The translations under genes were made by a program, and so were the position numbers. From Bacteroidales bacterium (lineage in GTDB: Bacteria > Bacteroidota > Bacteroidia > Bacteroidales > Paludibacteraceae), in contig SUXE01000001.1 in the NCBI GenBank assembly GCA_015061115.1, positions 124,001-188,000 on the forward strand: a DNA stretch of 64,000 nt, in the 5' to 3' direction. Shown in pieces: positions 16,316-24,900 of the stretch (position 1 is the first letter of the stretch; every line of letters starts with the position of its first letter). The notes beneath the pieces were generated by a model that worked only from the letters and a program-made list of their open reading frames with translations, ran no database searches and was not told where the DNA came from.

Positions 16316-18109
16316 ATGGAAAATATAGCATCATTATCCCAACGAATAAAGGGTGAAATAGACAGGACTACGATAAATCTTCGAGAATATCTTGGGCTAC
16401 TGCATAATGAGGGAAGTTTTGTAATACCTGATTATCAGCGTGGCTACGTATGGGGACAGCGAAAGAAAGATGAACCGACTGACTCCGTTTCCTACTTAAT
16501 AGGTACTTTAAAAGATGCTTATCGTCAAAAAAAGGATGTCTTTTTGCAAGGAATTACAGTGCATAGGGATACTAACTCCTACGATATTAATTTGGTTGAT
16601 GGACAACAACGAACAACCTTTTTTTATTTGCTACTCAAATTTTTAGGATATGACGGAGCATTAAAAATAAAGTATCAAATTCGCAATCAATCTAACGAAT
16701 TTCTTGCCAATATAGATTTAGAATCCATCAATAGAGATGAAAAGGAGAATTTTCAAGATATTTTCTTTTTCAAAAGGACTCTTCGTATATTTACAAGAGA
16801 ACTTGAAGGATATAACAAACAAGATTTCTTGACATTCATTTTAGATCATGTGAAGTTTTTGTTTGTTATCATTCCTGAAGAACAAGCGAAGATTGTATTT
16901 ACAATGATGAATGGCAATAAAGCCAAAATGACTGATGAAGAGCTTATTAAGGCAGAACTATTGAGATGTGCTTCACTAAAGCACGATATTATAAAAGAAG
17001 CTGAACACTCTGAGATGCGCAGTCGTTTGGCTCGTGAGTGGGATTATTGGTTACACTGGTGGAATGATGATAATATAGTGAAGTTCTTCCGTACTGATGC
17101 TAGGCAATTGGGGTGGTTATTGCCACTTATAGCTAATAATAACAAAACATCTTTCAAAGATTTCCGTAATAGAATGCTTAGTGAGCAAAGCATAAAACAA
17201 TCGAAAACAGTATTTAGAAGAATGAGACTGCTTCAGAAAAGTATAGAAGATGCGTATAACGACTCGAAATCGTACAATTATCTTGGTATGATTCTCTACA
17301 TTCGAAACAATTCAGAACAAAGATTTGCATTTCTAAGATGGTATTTTGGACAGAATAATCAAAATGAAGAGACCCGTGCAAAGTCTGAAAAAGAACTTAA
17401 ACGTTATTATGATTGGGCTATTATTGGCGTAAATCATGAGGACATTGTTTCCAGAAATATTGAGAGGTATAATGATGCCAGAAGGACATTCTTGACTGCG
17501 CTCGAAAGTAATCTGTTGTTTATACAAAACTATGAGGTTGCTTATAGATGGCTTCTTCGGCAAAATATTAAACAAGATAATCAAATTAGGCAAGATAATA
17601 AAGGCCCAAAAGATATAGGACGCAAATTTAATTTTAATATCGAACGAGATCGTTCTTTAGAGCACATATATCCCAAATCCAAGATTGGGCATAAAAGTGA
17701 TGATGGAGAATCGATTGGTTGGAATGATGAGAAATTGGACGCAAAACATCTATCAGAAATTGAGTTGTGGCGCGAAGACATGACGTGGACTTGCCCTGAA
17801 GACAATCACGTTTATCATGGTTCTGAGCATTGCATTGGGAATTTAGTTTTATTGTACAAAAGAGATAATTCCAAGTTTAACGATGCTGATTTCAGACAAA
17901 AGAATCATTATTTCTTTAGGGATTTGGATGATGAAGCCTTTGAGAGCCGCCACTTGATTCATACTACTATGATCTTTTCAGATGTAAGTTGGGAAGATGA
18001 AAATACTGGTAGCGCATGGAATAAAGAACAGGTTCCTCATCGGAAATATGAGGAGTTGAAGTGTTTTTATGAAGAATATCCAGAACTTAATGTTATAAAC
18101 AATGAGTAA
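16316..18109 (+). CDS. DUF262 protein with C-terminal HNH (DUF1524-like) nuclease
   Basis: A 597-residue GmrS/GmrD-type protein. The N-terminal DUF262 domain has VIPDYQRGYVWGQ and the diagnostic DGQQRTT (from residue 95), a ParB-like fold that in related enzymes hydrolyses NTP. The C-terminal part has an HNH/DUF1524-like signature: LEHIYPKS (His near 450) and HCIGNLVLL with Asn near 509. It most likely cuts DNA, perhaps modified phage DNA, as GmrSD and SspE do. It overlaps the second DUF262 gene by 8 bases, so the two are translated together. Sequence is visibly more AT-rich than the neighbouring core genes, consistent with horizontal transfer. Confidence 0.85.
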   Translation: MENIASLSQRIKGEIDRTTINLREYLGLLHNEGSFVIPDYQRGYVWGQRKKDEPTDSVSYLIGTLKDAYRQKKDVFLQGITVHRDTNSYDINLVDGQQRTTFFYLLLKFLGYDGALKIKYQIRNQSNEFLANIDLESINRDEKENFQDIFFFKRTLRIFTRELEGYNKQDFLTFILDHVKFLFVIIPEEQAKIVFTMMNGNKAKMTDEELIKAELLRCASLKHDIIKEAEHSEMRSRLAREWDYWLHWWNDDNIVKFFRTDARQLGWLLPLIANNNKTSFKDFRNRMLSEQSIKQSKTVFRRMRLLQKSIEDAYNDSKSYNYLGMILYIRNNSEQRFAFLRWYFGQNNQNEETRAKSEKELKRYYDWAIIGVNHEDIVSRNIERYNDARRTFLTALESNLLFIQNYEVAYRWLLRQNIKQDNQIRQDNKGPKDIGRKFNFNIERDRSLEHIYPKSKIGHKSDDGESIGWNDEKLDAKHLSEIELWREDMTWTCPEDNHVYHGSEHCIGNLVLLYKRDNSKFNDADFRQKNHYFFRDLDDEAFESRHLIHTTMIFSDVSWEDENTGSAWNKEQVPHRKYEELKCFYEEYPELNVINNE

Positions 18110-20285
18110 ATTAGTTAGTGGGAATACATACTCCCTAAAAGATATCTTCTCAGGGGAAAATGACAAAATTATTATCCCTGATCTACAGAGAGACTATTGT
18201 TGGGGCAATCCATACTCTAAAGATAGTGAAGATTCTCTGGTAGATTCTTTTCTTGACAGCGTTCTTAGCCTATTCAAACAAGACCCTGATAAGGATATTA
18301 CTATGGGATTGATATATGGCTATTACGACGAGCTTAAGCCTTATCACCTACAATTATGTGATGGTCAACAACGCTTGACAACCTTATTTCTTATAATGGG
18401 AATTATTAATAGAAATGTGAACAATAGATATAGAGAATTACTAATCTCTAATTTCGAATTAAACGAAGATGACAAGGACCCCCACCTGCTCTATGGAATT
18501 CGAGAGAGTTCTTTATATTTCCTTAGTGATTTATGTACACACTATTTCCTCGATTCCAAAGTTTCATTTAAGGAAATAAAGAGCCAGTATTGGTTTTTGA
18601 ACTCTTATAATCAAGATCCTACAATTCTTAGTATATTAAGAGCTCTCGAAACAATAACAATTCGCCTGAAGGATATTGATGCATTAAAGGCATTAGGTGA
18701 TTTCTTACAAAATCACCTAAAGTTCCTATTTTATAATATGAATGACAGACAAAATGGCGAAGAGACTTTTGTTGTAATTAACACTACAGGTGAACCATTA
18801 TCTGCAAATCAAAATCTAAAGCCACTCATTATCCTGGAAAATCCTGACTATGTACGGACTGCTATTGATTCCAATGGAGTTGAAATAGAACATGATACAG
18901 CAAATGATTGGGAGAAAATGGAAACTTGGTTTTGGAAACATAGAAGGCTTAATGATATCGATACCTCAACAGAAGGCATGCTTGCTTTCCTTCATTGTGT
19001 CAGGGTTCTAGAGAGTGTTTCTGAAGCAGATTGGCATCATACAATAGACATCAGTGATGACAAGTTCCCAATTACAATTAAAATGAAAAGTATTTGGGAT
19101 TGGTTTTGTGCATATAAAAGAATTTATGAACTTGATTATACCTGGTTATCGATTCCAAATATAATTTATCCAGATAACCAGACACATTATACACAGAAAG
19201 ATCTCTATTCTATTCTACCTGCGATGCTCTATTGCAAAAACAATATTGATGCGACAGATGTAGATGTTCAGAGAATATACCATCTCTTTTATAATATGGG
19301 AAGATACAGGCCTGTAACACGTTCTTCTCAAAATGAAGCGATTAGAGTACCAGCATATCGGTCATGTCAGTTGGTAAATAAACTTCCATCAAAGGACATT
19401 TTGTCATTACTCGAAGTTAATTCTTTTGATGTTGATGAAGAGAAAACGAAACTATCATTTATCTGTAAATATAAAGAAAATGAATCTCAACGGTGTCATA
19501 TTGAAGAATTATTCGCATGCGCAGAAAACTTTAAGATTTATGCTGGAAAAATATCAACATTAGTTAATTGGAGTGAATTGTCCATAGAAAAGCTTGATTT
19601 CTTCTATAATAAAATTAAGGAGCTTTGGGAAGAGCCTAATTGTCTTAATAAATTGCGACGTGCATTATTAGCATATGGTGTTAATGACTACCCTATGCAA
19701 ACAGGTTATGCAAATTTGACTCTCTGTTCAGATTCAGAGTGGCGTGATTTGTTTGAAAAGCAAGGAAAACAAATCATTACCTTTATAAACAATGGTAGAA
19801 TAGATGATATTATAGCGAGTCATAATGACATAGAATCTCCTTTCTATCCATTGATTCATAATGAGTCATACCTTGATTTCTCAAAAGATCATAAGATACG
19901 TGTTCATGCTCAAGGTGTTATTGAGTTAATGGAAAAAACAAAAGCGAGTGCTAACTTTCTGCTATTCCATAGAGGCCAAGTGTTTGAGAAAAATATGGTA
20001 GATATGAATAATTGGAATGGATTCTGGGTATGGTCAGATGGTAATAATTCTGTATTTTACTCTAGTTGTTACGTATATAATATTACACTTGATATGCGAA
20101 TAATAGGTAATGACTATCAGATTGTTGTTTGGATAGATAGATGCCCTGCAAAACCATCTATTAAAATTGAGACTATAAAATCTTTGGGATTCAATAGTGT
20201 TAACGGAGAATGGATATACCCTCTTATTTCTAATCCTATAGCAGCAAAGAACAAATTTATTGAATTGACCAAGAATTTAATTTAG
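18102..20285 (+). CDS. Second DUF262 protein, no visible nuclease motif
   Basis: A 727-residue partner of the preceding gene. Its N-terminal DUF262 domain has IIPDLQRDYCWGN and CDGQQRLTTLFL (DGQQR from residue 87). The rest is a long helical region, and the last 150 residues are beta-rich (FLLFHRGQVFEKN, WNGFWVWSDGNN, WIDRCPAKPSI). I cannot find an HNH or PD-(D/E)XK motif here, unlike in the first protein, so this subunit may sense or regulate rather than cut. An 8-base overlap with its partner points to a fixed stoichiometry. The family is established for the N-terminus only; the C-terminal part is unrecognised. Confidence 0.8.
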   Translation: MSKLVSGNTYSLKDIFSGENDKIIIPDLQRDYCWGNPYSKDSEDSLVDSFLDSVLSLFKQDPDKDITMGLIYGYYDELKPYHLQLCDGQQRLTTLFLIMGIINRNVNNRYRELLISNFELNEDDKDPHLLYGIRESSLYFLSDLCTHYFLDSKVSFKEIKSQYWFLNSYNQDPTILSILRALETITIRLKDIDALKALGDFLQNHLKFLFYNMNDRQNGEETFVVINTTGEPLSANQNLKPLIILENPDYVRTAIDSNGVEIEHDTANDWEKMETWFWKHRRLNDIDTSTEGMLAFLHCVRVLESVSEADWHHTIDISDDKFPITIKMKSIWDWFCAYKRIYELDYTWLSIPNIIYPDNQTHYTQKDLYSILPAMLYCKNNIDATDVDVQRIYHLFYNMGRYRPVTRSSQNEAIRVPAYRSCQLVNKLPSKDILSLLEVNSFDVDEEKTKLSFICKYKENESQRCHIEELFACAENFKIYAGKISTLVNWSELSIEKLDFFYNKIKELWEEPNCLNKLRRALLAYGVNDYPMQTGYANLTLCSDSEWRDLFEKQGKQIITFINNGRIDDIIASHNDIESPFYPLIHNESYLDFSKDHKIRVHAQGVIELMEKTKASANFLLFHRGQVFEKNMVDMNNWNGFWVWSDGNNSVFYSSCYVYNITLDMRIIGNDYQIVVWIDRCPAKPSIKIETIKSLGFNSVNGEWIYPLISNPIAAKNKFIELTKNLI

Positions 20286-20308
20286 TTTGTCTAATATACT
20301 GGGAAAAA

Positions 20309-20392
20309 ATGTTACAATACATCACCAACACCGCCCACTACACTGAAGTGCTATCACGGGTAAGATCTGTGAAGCATATTGGAATTTTTTGA
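20309..20392 (+). pseudogene. 5' remnant of a phospholipase D-like gene
   Basis: A 27-codon frame begins MLQYITNTAHYTEVLSRVRS and then VKH before running out into a stop. From memory of Bacteroidales PLD-like proteins, the N-terminus has the form MLxYIxNTxHYxxVLxxA, followed by a KHTLWIGTADIKDL-type strand; here homology seems to stop after VKH. I read it as the stump left when the rest of the gene was replaced. A strong terminator follows directly. Confidence 0.35.
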
Positions 20393-20398
20393 TTTTTC

Positions 20399-20441
20399 TT
20401 CACCCTCTGCTACCATTTCGCAGAGGGTGTCGTTTTTTTTT
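20399..20441 (+). terminator. Intrinsic terminator
   Basis: CACCCTCTGC and GCAGAGGGTG form a perfect 10-base stem around a 9-base loop, with a run of nine T close behind. It separates the DUF262 pair from the next operon. Confidence 0.85.
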
Positions 20442-20464
20442 GTCCTAAACTAAAATTAGATAAA

Positions 20465-20950
20465 ATGAAACATGGATTATCAGATTTGGACAGTTTGATT
20501 AGTAGAATTCAACCTGTACAAAAAGAAGAAACGGTTTATGATGCCAGAACAGTTGTACAAAAATTATTGGATAATGGCTTTATTTCTGTTGATGAGCTTT
20601 GTGACAATTTTTGTGGTGATGGTGAAATTCATCTTCTGGAAACATCAGTTGATGCCAATGACTCTGATCGAATTGGGCAGACATTTGAGCAAATCAAGAA
20701 ATATCTCCAAAATTGTGGACCGTATGGTTATATCTATATGTGTTTCTTTTATCCTGCAGAATATCCTTTGCAGATAGATGAACTGTGTTCGTTTATGGGA
20801 CAAATACATTCTTTTGGGGATAACTTATATAATGATGAATTTTACTTATTTCATAATCATCAAATTTCTAAGAAAATTCAGAAGACTATAGTTTGGAACG
20901 CCGTACCAATTTCTAAAAGTTCCAAGTTGCGGACAACGGTACTGATGTGA
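20465..20950 (+). CDS. Unknown 161-residue protein upstream of AAA gene
   Basis: No family recognised. The protein is acidic, has no signal peptide, and carries the aromatic segment YGYIYMCFFYPAEYPLQIDE near residue 100. A rather similar stretch, KVYICLFFPLDYC, occurs in the unknown protein at 23711, which hints at a shared domain in this island but is too short to prove it. It lies 84 bases before the AAA gene; an AACGGC/GCCGTT hairpin (20980-21003) lies between them, so they may or may not be co-transcribed. Its short length and position suggest an accessory or immunity-like role, which is only a guess. Confidence 0.6.
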   Translation: MKHGLSDLDSLISRIQPVQKEETVYDARTVVQKLLDNGFISVDELCDNFCGDGEIHLLETSVDANDSDRIGQTFEQIKKYLQNCGPYGYIYMCFFYPAEYPLQIDELCSFMGQIHSFGDNLYNDEFYLFHNHQISKKIQKTIVWNAVPISKSSKLRTTVLM

Positions 20951-21034
20951 TTTTTTTTTGATTTTTATAAAACCTCAGCAACGGCTTTGCTTAGGATGCC
21001 GTTTATTTTGCTGTCAATATTAATTGTATTTGAT

Positions 21035-22102
21035 ATGGCAATAAACGTAAATGAATTATTTGGCATTTTGGATGTGATGCCGGCAAAGCAGAATATTATG
21101 CTTGTCGGTAAGCATGGTATTGGTAAATCGGAAATTCTCACAGACTATTTCCATAAGTTGGGGATTCCTGTTGTCACTTTGTTTCTGGGGCAGATGAGTG
21201 ATCCCGGTGACTTGATCGGATTGCCACGTCTTGACGAGCAGACTGGCAAAACTGTTTTTATCCCTCCATACTGGTTCCCTGTCGATGGCAATCCAGTCGT
21301 GCTGTTCTTGGATGAACTTAACCGTGCCCGTCCAGAGGTGTTGCAGACGATCATGGATCTTGCCCTCAACCGAAAATTGGCAGGCCGAACTCTTCCTGCT
21401 GGCAGTCGTTTGATATCGGCTGTCAACGATGGGGATGAGTACCAACTCACCGATCTTGACCCCGCGTTAGTTTCTCGTTTCAATATTTTCGAGTTTTGTC
21501 CGTCGACGTCGGATTGGTTGATTTGGGCCCAGAAAAAGAATTTGGACAATCGTGTTGTTGCGTTTATCCGTAAATATCCTAAGTTTTTGGATGGTAATGA
21601 CGTAACCACAAAATCGGATATGGGATTGGAAAAGACTCCAGACCGCCGTGCATGGGAAAAGGTGTCGGATTGCATTGCCAATATAGAAGAGATTACAGAA
21701 CTGCACAAAAAAATGATTGCCGGTATTGTCGGCCCAATTGCTACACAAGCGTTTACTCAATCGTTGTTCTCTGATAAAATACTTTCAGGTGGCGATATCT
21801 TGCTGAATTACAAGAAACATAAGGAGAAACTCAAAAAATACAAGTTGCATGAGATTGCAATTGTCAATGAGGATGTGTTCCGTTTCCTTGAGACCGACGA
21901 ATCTGTCGCTGACAAAATAATGACTATAGCCGTTAATCTTACATCCTATATTAACGATTTGCAAAACGCCAATCGAAATGAGGAAATTGCTCATTTCGCC
22001 TCTTTCTTTGAAAATGAGAATTACCCAAAAGCGGTGATTTTCATTGTCACTAATGTTTCTGAAGTGTATAATAAATTAATAAAATTTATTGAAAGCTTAT
22101 AA
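21035..22102 (+). CDS. MoxR-type AAA+ ATPase
   Basis: A 355-residue AAA+ protein. Walker A is GKHGIGKSE (residues 25-33), followed by the MoxR-type segment FLGQMSDPGDLIGLP. Walker B is VVLFLDELNRARPEV (Asp93, Glu94), then the second-region motif SAVNDGDEYQLTDLDPALVSRF, split here as SAVNDGDEYQL and DLDPALVSRF. I chose the ATG at 21035 because the AAA fold begins at once; a longer form from 20987 would add a non-conserved tail. MoxR ATPases usually work with VWA-domain partners to remodel proteins or insert metals; the VWA gene is two genes downstream. The C-terminal 130 residues are helical and not identified. Confidence 0.85.
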   Translation: MAINVNELFGILDVMPAKQNIMLVGKHGIGKSEILTDYFHKLGIPVVTLFLGQMSDPGDLIGLPRLDEQTGKTVFIPPYWFPVDGNPVVLFLDELNRARPEVLQTIMDLALNRKLAGRTLPAGSRLISAVNDGDEYQLTDLDPALVSRFNIFEFCPSTSDWLIWAQKKNLDNRVVAFIRKYPKFLDGNDVTTKSDMGLEKTPDRRAWEKVSDCIANIEEITELHKKMIAGIVGPIATQAFTQSLFSDKILSGGDILLNYKKHKEKLKKYKLHEIAIVNEDVFRFLETDESVADKIMTIAVNLTSYINDLQNANRNEEIAHFASFFENENYPKAVIFIVTNVSEVYNKLIKFIESL

Positions 22103-22109
22103 AACAGAT

Positions 22110-22472
22110 ATGATTGATCTGCAAAGAGAATATGATGGTTGTTGGGAAGTGTTTCATAGGCAGTATCCTTATGTGGAAAGACCAAAATTATATATAAAAA
22201 AACTAAGAAAGGCGTGGGGATTATGTGCTAAACGGTATATATCCCTCAATCAAAAATTGCAAAAATTAGATGATGTATATTTTGTCCGACATGTCATATA
22301 TCATGAGATGAGCCATCTGATTCATATGAATCACAGTAGGGCATTTTATGATGTTTTGAAACAGTTCGATCCTCTTCTGAAGAAAGAAAATGAGAAACTC
22401 CATAAACGTGTTGAGGCTTTTAAAGCGATTGTTGAACGGAAAAAATTGACTGAAAATGATAGCGATATTTAA
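22110..22472 (+). CDS. YgjP-like metallopeptidase-domain protein
   Basis: A 120-residue protein matching the YgjP / DUF45 zinc-peptidase fold: a WGLCAKRYISLNQKL strand region and the metal site HEMSHLIHMNHS (His65, Glu66, His69), then the typical AFYDVLKQF helix. The ATG at 22110 lies 7 bases after the AAA stop; a TTG at 22089 would give an overlapping start. Typical YgjP proteins are about 230 residues, so this is a compact version. It overlaps the next gene by 17 bases. Sitting between AAA and VWA genes, it probably supplies proteolysis to that complex, an inference from context. Confidence 0.75.
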   Translation: MIDLQREYDGCWEVFHRQYPYVERPKLYIKKLRKAWGLCAKRYISLNQKLQKLDDVYFVRHVIYHEMSHLIHMNHSRAFYDVLKQFDPLLKKENEKLHKRVEAFKAIVERKKLTENDSDI

Positions 22473-23700
22473 ACAGATTATTGATAGTTGGTTTTTGAGG
22501 GAACCTGCGTTATTCAATATTTTCTGTCGGCAGCATTTGGTGGAAAATCCAGTGATGGATTGTGCGATTCGGTGTGGAAAGGGAAGGGTGGAATATAATC
22601 CGGGCAGGATCCGCCAGATTGCTGACAACGAAGAACATGTGGAGGAGATGTTGCGGCTGGAAATGATTCGCTTGTTTTTGAAACATCCCTACGAACGGCA
22701 GCCAGAATGCAGTTTGCCTGCAGCACTATCTCTAGGAAGTGACATGGTGATAGACCAGCATTATTTGTTACCACATTTGAACATACCCAAATCTTCGGAG
22801 TTTCAGTTGCCACAAAGAGAATGTTTTGAATGGTATGTGAGACAGCTTAATGAATTGTTGCAACAGCCATCGATGCCTGATGAAAAAAGTGAACCAGGCA
22901 CGGACGATTTTGGAAAATCTGACAATGATACAGATGAACAGAATGATTTTATGTTGGCTGGAAACGGCAAAGAACCCCCGTCGTCGCATACAGGGATTGA
23001 AGGCTTCTTGTTGTCAGATGATGAGTTGGGGGAATTGTCGGCACAGTCGGAGTTGTGGGAGAATGATGATTTGCGACGGGAGGAAATCAATAATTTGATA
23101 CGTGACACGAAAGATTGGGGAAGTTTATCTGGCGGATTGATTGAAAAAATCATTGCTTCACTTGAAGTGAAACTGGATTATCGCAAGGTTATCTCTTCTT
23201 TTCATACAAGCATATTGTCGAGCAAGCGACGTCTGACAAGGATGCGTCCAAACAGACGGAGCGGTTTCCTGCAAATGGGCAGCATCTATGATCTTGCCTC
23301 AAAACTTCTGGTCGCTGTTGACGTGAGTGGATCCATTGACAACCGGACATTGCAGGCGTTCTATTCTGTCATCGCACATTTTTTCAAGTATGGTATGGAA
23401 AGCATTGATGTTGTGCAATTCGACGTGGGGATGCGCGAAGTCTCCACATTCAGAAAAAGACAAACACAGATTGATGTTGAAGGTCGTGGTGGCACGGAGT
23501 TTCAGAGTTTGTTTGATTATATCAAAGATAAACGCTGGTATGATGGACTTATCATTTTCACTGATGGTTATGCATCTGAGCCTAAAGTCGAGTTCAGGAT
23601 GCGGACCAAAGTATTATGGGTTTGCCAAAGTGAAAGTGATTATAAACGTCACGTGGATTGGATGAAAAAAACAGGAAAAGTATGTTGGATAGAGTTTTAA
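22456..23700 (+). CDS. VWA protein with degenerate metallopeptidase domain (DUF2201-like)
   Basis: A 414-residue protein. The N-terminal part resembles the DUF2201 putative metallopeptidase domain (MDCAIRCGKGRVEYNP), but where HExxH is expected it has Leu68-Glu69-x-x-Arg72, so it is probably inactive. An acidic, low-complexity linker covers about 135-215. The C-terminal VWA domain keeps the MIDAS metal site: DVSGS (Asp289, Ser291, Ser293), Thr347 in GGTEF, and Asp370 in FTDGY. VWA domains bind protein partners through this metal and pair with MoxR ATPases. It overlaps the YgjP-like gene, and the three form one operon. Confidence 0.8.
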   Translation: MIAIFKQIIDSWFLREPALFNIFCRQHLVENPVMDCAIRCGKGRVEYNPGRIRQIADNEEHVEEMLRLEMIRLFLKHPYERQPECSLPAALSLGSDMVIDQHYLLPHLNIPKSSEFQLPQRECFEWYVRQLNELLQQPSMPDEKSEPGTDDFGKSDNDTDEQNDFMLAGNGKEPPSSHTGIEGFLLSDDELGELSAQSELWENDDLRREEINNLIRDTKDWGSLSGGLIEKIIASLEVKLDYRKVISSFHTSILSSKRRLTRMRPNRRSGFLQMGSIYDLASKLLVAVDVSGSIDNRTLQAFYSVIAHFFKYGMESIDVVQFDVGMREVSTFRKRQTQIDVEGRGGTEFQSLFDYIKDKRWYDGLIIFTDGYASEPKVEFRMRTKVLWVCQSESDYKRHVDWMKKTGKVCWIEF

Positions 23701-23710
23701 GTTTAAGTAT

Positions 23711-24793
23711 ATGGAAACAAAAAAGTTGTTTGGAAAGTTGAAGAAAGAGTCTGACACTTCGACATTGATGCAATTGAACCGACTTTTTTTTAATGAAAAA
23801 GTACAAGAGGTGTTAGACAAAAAAGTAGCTGAGGATAAAGATTTTAATGAAGATCTGTTTCGCCAATTTCCGGAGGCGAAAATTTTGGATTACAGAAAAG
23901 AAAAAATTAAAATTATTCGTCTTCCCAATGTTGACTTCTGTATGAACGCTTGCTATATAGATAAGGTGTATATATGTTTGTTTTTTCCTTTGGATTACTG
24001 TTCTTACCAAAATAACTTTTTATGTTTTTCAAACTGTATTATTGGAAGAATGAAGCTAATCAACGATGCAATGCCGGAGTGGAGAAGTGAATTCAGACAG
24101 TTTTGTGAGACAAATGCGAGCAAAATAGAGAAATTCGAAAAGAGTCGTCTAATGAAAATGCATGGGTACAATATACTAGATCATTATGTTTGTTTTAAGA
24201 CCATGGATCTTCTTTTGATGAAAAAACCATTTTTTTCTTTTTATACATCTGATAATGTCATACAATGGCTGACGGATCATGGTGGTCTGCCAGATTCACA
24301 GGATAAAAAGTCATATATATTAAAGTTGAAAAACTCAACGATCAAATATGATTTTTCCAGATCTAAAGAAATAAGAGTATTGAAAAATGAAAGTTGCTTT
24401 GATATTGATTGTGTGTATCTGCCATATTTTTCACAAATAGATGAGAATATGCCTAAATGGCTAGAAGAGGGGCAATCTATGCGATATGAATGTTTGAAGA
24501 AGAAAAAAATGGAGAATATCTCAGAAAAAGCAACGAAGATGTTGGTGAAGGAAAAAATGAAGGAAATGGGGTGTGAGTATAGATTCTCTGAATATCAATT
24601 CACATTGGAAATTAAACTGCAAAAAAAGAGAAAATTAAAATTGACATTACCCAAATCAAATCTGGAAAGGGTAAAGTCGTTGCTCGATCAACTCCCTACA
24701 TACATTGATTACATCAACAGTGTGCCCATGCATTTTAGAATCTATTTCCAAGATTTCCAGGATAATATAGGCAGTTGGAAAAAAAATGAGTGA
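23711..24793 (+). CDS. Unknown 360-residue protein downstream of VWA gene
   Basis: No family recognised. Ten bases after the VWA stop, so very likely in the same operon. The sequence is lysine-rich and AT-rich, with no signal peptide. A central segment near residues 75-110 is cysteine- and aromatic-rich (VYICLFFPLDYC, FLCFSNC) and resembles a stretch in the protein at 20465. The C-terminus is charged and helical (KEKMKEMGCEYRF, LQKKRKLKLTLPKSN). It could be the substrate, effector or adaptor of the AAA/VWA complex; nothing in the sequence decides between these. Confidence 0.65.
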   Translation: METKKLFGKLKKESDTSTLMQLNRLFFNEKVQEVLDKKVAEDKDFNEDLFRQFPEAKILDYRKEKIKIIRLPNVDFCMNACYIDKVYICLFFPLDYCSYQNNFLCFSNCIIGRMKLINDAMPEWRSEFRQFCETNASKIEKFEKSRLMKMHGYNILDHYVCFKTMDLLLMKKPFFSFYTSDNVIQWLTDHGGLPDSQDKKSYILKLKNSTIKYDFSRSKEIRVLKNESCFDIDCVYLPYFSQIDENMPKWLEEGQSMRYECLKKKKMENISEKATKMLVKEKMKEMGCEYRFSEYQFTLEIKLQKKRKLKLTLPKSNLERVKSLLDQLPTYIDYINSVPMHFRIYFQDFQDNIGSWKKNE

Positions 24794-24794
24794 A

Positions 24795-24881
24795 ATGTCT
24801 CTCTGTTACGAAAAAAACTTTAACTTCCGCCATTACTTGGCTGATGTCTTCTCTTGTTTTGTCTCAAGAATTACTTATTAA
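24795..24881 (+). pseudogene. Small open frame, possible gene stump
   Basis: A 28-codon frame starts one base after the stop of the preceding gene (MSLCYEKNFNFRHYLADVFS, then CFVSRITY). Its amino-acid composition looks like the start of a structured protein, and it ends abruptly. It may be the remnant of a gene lost at this junction, or chance. Confidence 0.2.
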
Positions 24882-24900
24882 CGAATAAAAAGTAAAAGGT

